This document shows, one piece after another, positions 55,081-64,000 of a stretch of DNA of 64,000 nt. Positions within the stretch are counted from its first letter, which is position 1, and every line of letters starts with the position of its first letter. The stretch is from Ipomoea triloba (Eukaryota > Streptophyta > Magnoliopsida > Solanales > Convolvulaceae): NCBI RefSeq assembly GCF_003576645.1, contig NC_044924.1:27788556-27852555 (forward strand). Reading direction: 5' to 3'. The position numbers and the translations under genes are program-made. A model generated the notes under the pieces. That model did no database searches and was not told the origin of the DNA. It saw nothing but the letters and a program-made list of their open reading frames with translations.

Positions 55081-57255
55081 ATATTTTACGAATCCACCTA
55101 AAACCTGTACAGTACAGTAATATTTACAATTCACACATAAGTTTCAGAACCTGTGTAACAAATTAACATTTATAATCTCACAATTGATCAAACTAATAAA
55201 TTTCTCAATTAATCAAACTAATAAACATCACAACTAATCAAACTAATAAATTTTACAATAACTAATAAGACATTGAATATTCAACATAAATCTCACAATT
55301 CAACATAAATCTCACAATTCAATAACTAATAAACAACAAGTATTTAACATAAATCTCACAACCTTTTCTTCTTCTTTCTCCTTCTATCTTTTGCCATCAA
55401 CCTTTAAAAATTCTTCAACAAGAATTAGGAGAATCAAGTGTTCAAAGGGTGAAACTTGGGAGAGCAAGAGTAGACTTGAGGTGGATTTTGAGGAGTTCAT
55501 AGTCGGTAAGTGTTTATGTCCACTTTTTTATTCTACTCTGTAAAATATATATATTATAAAGTTTTCTTGTGAAGTGAGGGTTGCTTTCTTGAAATATAAA
55601 ATTTGTTATATGTGAGTTATGTGATATATGGTGGTTTTATGTTGTTTAGAAATAAGAATTTACTGTTTGAGAAAATTATGACTAGTGCAATTTACTAACT
55701 AAATTCGTGAAAAATGCTTTTTGAATTCCGTTTGACCTGACATTTTTCTGGAGAGTCTAAACTTACGATATTAGATGTCTATAAAAAAAATTGTTAAAAA
55801 TATGCTCTAGTATTCCTAGAAAATTCCGTAAAGTTTCGGCAGTGTGCTACTAGTTAAATTTCTGTCTGGCGCAGTGTTGAAAACAATTTCGAAAAAAAAT
55901 ACTTCCCGACCTTGGATTGGCTTGAAACATTTTGTGTATAATCTAGACTCGTTGAACTTCTTATTTGGAAATTTTTCTGTCAAAATATGTTACTGATATA
56001 TCTCAGAAAATTCTGCAATTCAGGTCAAAATTTCTGAAATTTCTGTCAATTTTAGTTTCTTGTGTACTTTGTTGTATATTTGAGCAATTTGAGAAAATGA
56101 TTACTTGAGAGTATATATACATATGTGTTGATTATAAAAATTTAAATGTTATGTTGAAATTATGTGAATAGATGTGTTGCATGTATTGGTAATTTGTACA
56201 TAGTTGGAATATATATTTTGTGGAAATTATACATATTTTCGGAGAAGTCATAATATTGTGGAGGAAAGTATATTTTTTAGAAATTACATACATGTTTTTG
56301 AGAAAAATATATTTTGAGAAACTATTGGAGAAATCAAATATTTTGAAGAATTTGTATTATCTCTATATTGTGGACTAAAAATGATTTTGGATAAATAATG
56401 TGGAGGAAAATATGTTTTGAAAAATATTTTGGAGAAAATTATATATTCTGGAGAAAATGTTATTTTTTGAGAAATGTATTTATCTGGGGAGAAATGATTT
56501 ATTTTAGAGAAACCAAGATATTGTGTGATGCTCAATAAAAGAGAATTACTGTTCACTTAGGTCAATTACTACTCACTGCGCTTGGAATCCCATGAGAGTG
56601 TATCACATAGGTTATGATCCCGTTTCCAATTATTGTTAAGGGTAGCCGGTGCTACTAGGATCATGTACTACCAAGTGGCTTGGAATCTGCTTGAAGTGTG
56701 CACATAGGTTTTGGTCCAGATTCTAAATAGATTTTGAAGAGATGGTAATTCTCCATACATAAATATTATTTTTCCATGTGAATGCATGAAAATTGATTTT
56801 TGAAAAGTGTAACTCCACATATATTTTTGAAAGGTATAATATTTTGTAAGGTTACAAAATAATCTCTTTTGAGAAAACTATTATATTGTTGTACATACAT
56901 CTATACATACGATTTTTTAAAAGAGTATACATGTTTTTGAAAATATAAAAAAAAAAAATCTAAAACTTATTTTACAGGATGGAGTAAACCTTACTTAACA
57001 ATGTTTTGCTAACCCCATTTGTTTTGTATGTTTTATAAAATGTGATTTATTCATTAAATTAAATATGGGACTGAGTGAAGAGAGCGTGGCTATATATTGC
57101 CCAGTTGTTATAAGATTGCGATTTGAGGAGAAAAGTTTAGACTTAATAATAATCAAATTTCCGTTTTATATTTCATTTGGACAATGTTTTGGTTTAGATT
57201 TACTTGCGTTTAGCCTAGGTAGGTTAGATGTGATGGTACCACCCTATAAATGTTT
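55081..57255. other. unassigned, possibly CACTA interior
   Basis: 55360-55510 has exon-like composition and ends in a donor-like 'gtcggtaagtg'. 56220-56540 is made of imperfect 'ttttgga(g)aaa' words. 56530-56740 has moderate GC with duplicated 'ggcttggaatc' and 'cataggtt' words. No transposase motif recognised. The frame 57065-57268 is unidentified. Confidence 0.4.
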
Positions 57256-57479
57256 GAGATTTAATTAAGAATTGTTCAAGGCATAATTTAGTGTTCTATT
57301 TTTAAATAATTCTAATTTTGGACTCTATTGCTATTCAACATTATTTTATTGATGGAGTATAATTTAAGAGATTTAATTAAGAATTGTTCAAGGCATAATT
57401 TAGTGTTCTATTTTTAAATAATTCTAATTTTGGACTCTATTGCTATTCGACATTATTTTATTGATGGAGTATAATTTAA
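57256..57479. repeat. 112-bp tandem duplication
   Basis: Two near-identical units, each starting 'gagatttaattaagaattg' (57256, 57368); they differ by one base in 'tattc(a/g)acat'. Confidence 0.93.
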
Positions 57480-57870
57480 GAGTTCCCATAACAGAACACA
57501 GTTTAAAATTTGAGTTCATCATATTTTATTCAATATTTCAAGCAAAAATTGAAAACCAAGTAAAACTATATAGACTGAGCTAAATTATCATATAAAAGGA
57601 AGTGTAGTAAAGATGAAAGGGCAAGGTCAAGTAGGTGAGTAATTTGAGTAAAATGGCAGGAAAACATGAAGAATCTGCTCTAACTTTTCAATGTTTGTTG
57701 TACCAATAAACTTACTGCAGAGCACCCTAAACAAAAATTACATTTCCAGTTTCCCTGTCCCACGATGCATTTGAATCAAATAACCCAGCATAAATTGTTC
57801 AAGAGAGACGCCATGAAATAAACTCAGGAATTATTCATCAGCAGCAGCACATAGTATCATAATCCAAAAT

Positions 57871-58227
57871 TCAAACCAATTCGATTCCTTCTCCCCTGAT
57901 GGAATCAATCACAGCTTTGACCTTTCCATGATATCTCTGATCCCGTTTGAAGAATATAGAAACAGCAGGAACGCCTTTGACCCGCAATCGCTCCCCCAGC
58001 AGCTTGCCTATTTTTGCAGCAGCAGCAACATCCCTCGTGTTTTCTTTCGCTTCTATCATCCCCAACCTCAAGCCCTTCTCTTGTGTGCTGGCAGCTGCGG
58101 CAACTGTTGCAGTTGGTGTGTGGACTACTTGAGCATTCACATACTTGTTGGTGAAGTGCATCCTCAACACATACAGTTTGAGGAACTTTGTGACTCTTTC
58201 TGGTCTAACTGGTGGAGGAATAACCAT
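57871..58227 (-). CDS. ribosomal protein uL18 family (L18p-type, probably organellar)
   Basis: 118 residues starting MVIPPPVRPERVTKFLK. Contains YVLRMHFTNKYVNAQVVH (about 17-34), an Ala-rich strand (TATVAAAAST), the conserved RDVAAAAKIGKLLGERLR (about 67-84) and the C-terminal FFKRDQRYHGKVKAVIDSIR typical of bacterial-type L18 (5S rRNA binding, large subunit central protuberance). The ATG at 58227 is preferred over the upstream frame start at 58284, because conserved sequence begins there and 'aaatcag' two bases upstream looks like a splice acceptor. No N-terminal extension is obvious; a mitochondrial role is inferred from similar short plant L18p/L5e proteins. No breaks, so this is likely the one housekeeping gene in the window. 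Confidence 0.88.
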   Translation of the reverse strand: MVIPPPVRPERVTKFLKLYVLRMHFTNKYVNAQVVHTPTATVAAAASTQEKGLRLGMIEAKENTRDVAAAAKIGKLLGERLRVKGVPAVSIFFKRDQRYHGKVKAVIDSIRGEGIELV

Positions 58228-58229
58228 TT

Positions 58230-59583
58230 CTGATTTACATGATATAATCATCACACAAAAAAACAATAAATTCAGTTTGCGCATAACTACTTATTCTGGG
58301 GTGACAATCATGCCAAGACTTCAAGGTTTTAGCTCAGTCTATATAGTTTTACTTGGTTTTCAATATTGGGCTCGATATAGCATTAAGAATTAGAGTGAAT
58401 TTCATACATCTAATGCTATTTTTTAAAAAAATAACATCCAATTCTGATGCATAAATGGTATACAACGTCAGAATTCAGAAGGAACAGGGACATCATGTAA
58501 GACAACAATCCATTCAAATAGCAATCTCTAGCACATAGTAAACTACAAAAAATGCATTAGAAAAATATGAAGATCCTTTAGGAAGAATAAAGCATCAGAA
58601 AGATCTATCCTTCCAAGAAGACAAAGTGAAGGATATGTACATTTCAAGGTTTGGGAGTGGGGGTTGAAATAAAGCTTCAGTATTATGTCGAGTAAATTTC
58701 AGATTTGGTCCTAGAACTCTAGCTTTAAGCTTAGTTTCATTTTGGTCCAAGTCTCAATTTAGTAAATAATGATGAATAGTTTAGGTTTCAATTTGTACAT
58801 CAGACAAATCTCTTTGGCCAAATTGGATATAATTCCATCAACATGGGACTCCCACATGCACAAGGACAAGGATATTATAGGTATAACCACCGGAGGGAAA
58901 TAATGGTGCAAAATATCAGATATAAGAAAATGAGACTGTTCTATAAATAATAGGGGAAAAGAAAAGCAACAATAAATTGAAACCAAACTTAACTAGTATG
59001 GACGAAACAGGAGAAATTGAACCAGGACTAAAACTTTAGGTAAACAAATATCAAATTTATTTGCTGTATGCCCTGCCAAGAAGATGACTAAAGAGAAGGG
59101 TATCTTCTAGAGTCTAGGAGAGGGGATTTATCACAACACAACACAACATATACAGATATACATAATTTCATATTACCTAAAGACAATATCAACAATTTAT
59201 CAGCTTCAAGTTAATATTACCCAAAAATGAAAAGTGAATTCTGAAGCAGTGAAACTAAGAAATATTACCCAAAACAATATTTAAGTTCATATACAAAAAT
59301 ATATAAAATGCAGTAAAATATTACACAGTTAATACTTATTACTAATTGAGATGAGAAAATACAGTAATTAAAACTAACTGGTTGGAGTAAAATATATAAT
59401 AACATATATAGTAAAATACACATAAATAGTTAGACTAAAAAACTAAGAAATATTACCCACAAATGAAAGACTGAACTCTGAACTTCTGATGCAGTGAAAC
59501 TATGAACTATTACCCAAAAAAACCTTTAATTTAAATAGTTAATATTACAAAAATAAATAAATAAAGGAAGGAATGGAGGTTAC
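58230..59583 (-). other. probable 5'UTR intron of the uL18 gene
   Basis: Minus-strand donor 'aaaggtaacc' at 59583 and acceptor 'taaatcag' at 58230-58231, with a T-rich tract before the acceptor. A MITE-like insertion may lie at about 58690-59035. An alternative donor 'ccggtaagc' exists at 59770. Confidence 0.45.
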
Positions 59584-59628
59584 CTTTTCTTTCGGCCAAG
59601 CCAGTGAAAGCTTAGTTCCCTTGCAGCC

Positions 59629-59636
59629 TAGGGTTT
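59629..59636 (-). promoter_or_regulatory. telo-box AAACCCTA
   Basis: 'aaaccctagg' on the minus strand lies in the presumed leader exon of the uL18 gene. Telo-boxes are characteristic of plant ribosomal-protein promoters and leaders, which supports transcription starting in 59.6-59.9 kb. Confidence 0.6.
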
Positions 59637-60564
59637 AGGAACCTTGAGTCAAAAAACTCCAAGTACAGAAAAAAAATTAGAGAATCGTTTATGGAGATCA
59701 GAAGATCGAAGGAGAACTTTGAGAGACGTTTATGGTGACTAAAGAAGTAAAGAGGCGATGCAAAGCTTACCGGAGAACGGAAACTCTTGAAGCCTTGAAT
59801 AGTTTGAGTAGTGGAAACCGACGGCTTTAATAGAGATCAGAAACTGGAGATCGGAAGCTTCACTTCTTCAGTCTTTCATTATCACAGCCTTACAGAGTTA
59901 CAGGGAGTGAGGAGGTGAGTCGGAGTGAGAGACTGAGAGAGGGTGACCAGTGAAAGGCGGGGAATGAGATATTGAGAGAGGCAGAGACCGGAGAGTGAAA
60001 GAGGGTGAGAGGTGAGAGGCGAGAGGCGAGAGGCAAGACTAATATTGAATATAAATAATTAAAAATGAAATTATATAAAGTATGAATTTAACAAAATTAA
60101 AGCAAAATTAAATCTAAAAAAATTACTTTATATTATTTGCATAATATTGCATTATGATTATATTTTATATTAAAATATTTAAAGATAATATAAAGTCTTA
60201 ATTTATCATAAAATAAATTATTTTAGTGAAGTAATAAAATTTGGTGTAATGGGTTGGAGAGGGAAAAACTTTGGTGTAAAAATATGTTAGGAATATTCCT
60301 TTTTGGTGTATAATTTGGTGCAGAATTTGGTGTAGATTGTTGGAGATGGTCTAACCCTCTACCTCCAAAATCTCATTCTAAATTATGATTCAACTATAAA
60401 CATTGTTGCTAATCCTGTTGTAAGTATTCTTATTGTTTAATTTTTTTAATAACTGTTCTTACTGTTATAATATTTAATCAAATATCGCAACATAATTATG
60501 TGAGTTGATTGTTTATTATTTATGATATTATATAGGATAACAAATAATAATACAATTGAACTTA
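59637..60564. promoter_or_regulatory. uL18 leader/promoter region and intergenic DNA
   Basis: Purine-rich (on +) 59680-60050, likely leader and promoter of the minus-strand gene, including a 'gagaggcgagaggc' repeat at about 60005-60035. 60050-60564 is AT-rich without features. Confidence 0.4.
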
Positions 60565-60879
60565 CACTACTACAGAAATCACACACAACGTCGGCTAATA
60601 AAAACCTTTAACGTCGGTTATTAGGTAATAACCGACGTTAAAGGTTCCAACATAAAACTACTCCGCGATATGACGTCGGCTAGGTTTTTAGCCGACGTCG
60701 TATCGCAATTTTACACCGACGACCGTTGATACGACGTCGTATCACCAAACGCACTCAGCCCCCACGCAATACGACGTCAGCTAAAGTACTTTAGCCGACG
60801 TCGTATTGCGCCGGGTTATTTATAATTGACCTACAACGTCGGTTATTTGAAATAACTGACGTTGTAGGGTTTGTAATAA

Positions 60880-61255
60880 ACCCTTCCGTCGCCTAATGAA
60901 AGCCCGCCAAAATCGAACTACCCCCCAAATTAAATTTTAGACCATCCAAAATCCGTCGTCCCCCAAAATTGAAAGCCAGTCGTCGCCCCTCAAAATCGAA
61001 CTACCCATCCGACGCCGTCGCCCAACTCCACGCCGTCGTCCACCCATCCCCGCAAAGTGCCGCCGCCGCTGCAAGCACCGCCGGAGTCGCGAAGCAGTCC
61101 CGCCGAACCGCCGAACCGCAGTCGCGAAGCACAGTCGCAGGAGCTCGGCCGTCCTTCATAGCCGCACCGCCGCGGGAGCTCGGCAGTCGCTCAAAGCCAC
61201 TTCGGACGTGCTCACCTCCCGTCACCGCTCGCCGCCGGTCTGCTCGTCCGTTCAG
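60880..61255 (+). other. GC-rich putative leader exon within CACTA
   Basis: The only GC-rich, 'ccgccg'-type stretch in this part, ending at a strong donor 'ttcaggtacg' (61255/61256). One frame is open from TTG 60969 but has no ATG at its start. It could be a 5'UTR with partial coding sequence of a captured gene. Confidence 0.4.
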
Positions 61256-62260
61256 GTACGTATTATATTTATTTATTTATTTTATTTATTTGTTTAATAT
61301 TTGAGAAATATTTAATTAATTGTGTGTTATTGTATAGCATATACTAGATTCCGTGTGTTTGATTATTTGAATGCGAACATTGTGAAAACTCGTGCTTAGA
61401 AACTGAATATTATCTCTTGAACGTTAATATTGTTCATCTTACGAGAGGGAACTGTATGTAATGTTGGGTGAATATTGAAGCTAGCGTTGTAAAATTAGTG
61501 GTCCTTCGTTCTGCTTAGGCTCAGATTGAGCTGGTGTTTCCATGTTTCAATCTTTCCTTATTTTCTCAAAAAAAAAAAAAAAAAAAAAAAGAAGAAGAAA
61601 AATCTGTGTTAATTTTAGTTTCTCAATTTTCGAAATTGGGCAAGAATTCAAATACTCCGTATATGATACTTTGAAAAGAGCATGGGATGCAGGGTGGGTG
61701 GGTGGGTTGTGATATTTATGTATGCTGATTGCATATGTTAATTGGAACTGAATGTGTTGAGAATTAGTGAAGAATTTGAGAGAAATAGTTGGTTCTTGGT
61801 GGAGACTAGTATAAATGACTCTAATCATTTTTTTGTTGTTATTTGATAATTGTGCTCACTGTATAATCCTTGAGATTAAGAATTGGATAGCTTCTCAAGC
61901 CAAATACAGGGAAGCAAAAATCAGAATGCTTTGTTTCTGATATATTTCTTTTTTTGCTGTATGTGATTATAAATGCTACTTTTGCTATTAATATGGTATA
62001 GACTGATATGTTTTTGTGTCTTACTACTATTTGAGTTGATAACATGAGGATCTTGTAAAGCTTGATCTCTTTAGTCAATGGCAGCTTTTGAGTCCTATAT
62101 GTGGACCAAATTCAGTCATTTTTGTGAAGATCACCTTAAAAACCTATATACAACTTTGGAGAGTTATATGCTGACTGTATTTTTTTTGTTTGACAAGTTC
62201 TGCTGTAATTTTTCATTTTTTCTCTTTTTAACAAGTAGCCATTTGTATTCTGTTCCTCAG

Positions 62261-62353
62261 ATAAGAAGCATAGTTCAGCATCGTATCTCTAAATTCTCCA
62301 AGAAAGAGGCATTACCATCACTAACTAGATCTGGTTGTGCATATCTAATGCAG
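62261..62353 (+). other. candidate internal exon (31 codons)
   Basis: Acceptor 'ttcctcag', 93 open bases, donor 'atgcaggtg'. Encodes [20 protein letters not shown], then RSGCAYLMQ; not recognised. Phase 0 at both ends, like the candidate exon at 63457. Confidence 0.35.
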
Positions 62354-63456
62354 GTGTTTTCACTTGTCAAAATGAATAAAATAAATGATTTAGTTAAGCA
62401 AGTCTGAGTTTGTAATCAGATATTCAGATCTTGGACTACATCAAATTTTCTAGGAATATTACAGAGCTTGTCTATATTTTCTATATTTTCATTTATTTAT
62501 TTTTGACAAATCAATTCTAAATGTTGCTTTAATGCACATATTTCAAAATTTCAATTAGCTAAAATCCTAAATAAATAAACATGCTGGTAGCTTCACATGA
62601 TTTAGCTAATATTGCAAGTATGAGTTTGTAATTAGACTGGGTTGCAGCAGACTTCTAGAAAATCTATCAAAGCTTTTATATATTTAATGTACTTATTTCT
62701 GTCAAATTGATTCAGGATTCTAAATGTTGCTTTAAGGAACCTTACTTCTTGGGGATAGGACAATAGTGGGTAAAAGTCAGATATTATTCCTCAACAGTAT
62801 TTGAAGCTTTTAAATGCAGGACTGTCAGCTTGAGCACCAATTGTTCAAACACTTTTCCCATCATCATCAGAGGATATTTCAAGTTGGCTCCTCTAACAGA
62901 TCCTCTGTGTGTTATCTTAATGCAATATTAATCTTAAGCATTCTTAATTGAGGATAACTTAAACACTCTCTCCACCTACAAAACATCATATAAAATATTT
63001 TGCGAATGATCCCTCCGAGAAAGCCACTAGTGGCCTTAAATGGTGCCTTAATCAATATTGAAGATATTAACTTAAATGGCTGAAACTGTGTGGTTTATGT
63101 GACTTAAATTCTTCAACTAAGCTTGTTAATCTTTTGTCTATGATTCAATTTGTTGATTTTCTGCAGATTGAGACATGGTTGAGCTGTGATGTCTCATTAC
63201 TCTCATCCACTTCAGTTATATTTTGTACATAAGTTATTGTACAATGCTAAGAAAAGGAACTGGAATTTTCATGCACTACTTATCCTCTTCCTTTTAATTT
63301 TTCAGTTTCTTTAATTCCTTTTAACTAGAATTGTCATGCAATATTGTTCTTGCATTCTTACCTTTGGGAGTTGAGTTTTGGAAATCTGAATTTTCATTTA
63401 GACTATGTTTTTCAGAAATTTAAGTTAATGTTATTGTGATTTTTCTACTTTGTCAG

Positions 63457-63507
63457 GACCCAAGGGAAAAGGCTAAATCTGAGACTAGGGATTGGTTGAA
63501 CAATGTG
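63457..63507 (+). other. candidate internal exon (17 codons)
   Basis: Acceptor 'actttgtcag', 51 open bases encoding DPREKAKSETRDWLNNV, donor 'gtggtatgg'. Too short to identify. Confidence 0.3.
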
Positions 63508-64000
63508 GTATGGAGCTGATTGTCTGCCTCATGCTATTTATAGTGATTTTTTTATTTCTTCATTGTCCAAGTACTTCATTGATGAATGGATTAATACATT
63601 GCATTAGTATGTGAAATAGTAATGTGAGATGTATGTATTGCTTTTATTGCTTTTGGTACAAAGTTTGGGAGAAGATTATGGCTTGTATTAATTAATAATA
63701 TATATAATTTTTGATGAACTTGTATTATTAATTATTATCAATTGTGAGATTTATTGCTTTTATTAATTTTGATATTATAAATATAAATTCTACAGGTTTT
63801 GAATGTGATTGTGATAGCTATATATATTTGAGCAGGTTTTGGGTGTAAATAGAAAAATAAAATGAATATTTTTTTTAAAAAAATTACCCTACAACATCGG
63901 CTAGTCTTATTAGCCGACGTTGTAGGATAATTTTTTTGTTTTTAAATTACCTACAACGTCGGCTATTTGTAAAGAGCCGACGTTGCAGGGTATTTTAGTA

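Larger units (their letters stand above)
60565..64000 (+). mobile_element. CACTA transposon with captured-gene-like interior (partial)
   Basis: Left terminus CACTACTACAGAAAT at 60565, subterminal inverted 'aacgtcggc' / 'gccgacgt' motifs at 60586-60870, and the same motif family at 63886-63990 near the window edge, so the right end probably lies just outside. The interior has a GC-rich leader exon and introns/exons of unknown origin (see following entries). No transposase motifs are seen, hence probably non-autonomous, about 3.5 kb. Confidence 0.7.

Noticed and set aside
58228..58284. N-terminal 19-residue extension of uL18 as a signal peptide
   Set aside because: It is hydrophobic by chance; a splice acceptor sits directly before the conserved start and homologous plant proteins begin MVIPPPVR, so this is more likely intron.
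54726..60580. A single CACTA element running from 54726 to 60580
   Set aside because: Both termini are left ends in the same orientation; a true element needs an inverted right end.

Overview
The window is nuclear DNA of a flowering plant, probably a eudicot. It is AT-rich, gene-poor and full of nested transposons, and it carries plant SAUR auxin-response genes, plant-type tRNA-Glu genes, L1-type, Copia, CACTA, Helitron, Mutator-like and PIF/Harbinger-like elements, and a host uL18 ribosomal-protein gene. I cannot fix the genus from sequence alone.

Layout. 1-6 kb: two intact divergent SAUR pairs (2058-2492 minus / 3174-3461 plus; 4506-4937 minus / 5630-5920 plus). Each pair has one ~144-residue SAUR with a basic N-terminus and one ~95-residue short SAUR, sharing a ~0.7 kb bidirectional promoter. 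6.4-28.4 kb: copy 1 of a large duplicated block, with a tRNA-Glu(CUC) gene, a third SAUR pair reduced to its plus member, an orphan exon, a decayed tRNA, MITEs, a 5.2 kb LINE with an 18-bp target-site duplication, and a 6.4 kb Copia element with a 5-bp target-site duplication. Inside the Copia element, on its opposite strand, lies an intron-containing RKD-like (RWP-RK) transcription-factor gene. 30.1-31.3 kb: a further SAUR/tRNA-Glu unit reduced to remnants. 31.7-52.0 kb: copy 2 of the block, interrupted by a ~10.6 kb Helitron complex, with a second intact tRNA-Glu, a triplicated SAUR promoter fragment, a SAUR pseudogene, and a GC-rich repeat complex at 45.1-49.0 kb. 52-64 kb: a foldback element, a Mutator-like MITE, two CACTA left ends in the same orientation (54,726 and 60,565), and between them an apparently intact minus-strand uL18 gene with a probable 5'UTR intron.

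The two copies act as each other's empty-site controls. The LINE, the Helitron complex and one Mutator-like MITE are each present in one copy and cleanly absent from the other. Functional genes are likely limited to four SAURs, two tRNA-Glu genes and uL18, with the RKD-like gene an open question. Runs of sequence repeated exactly across single-N gaps (34.5-40.6 kb) look like assembly duplications, so lengths there should not be trusted.
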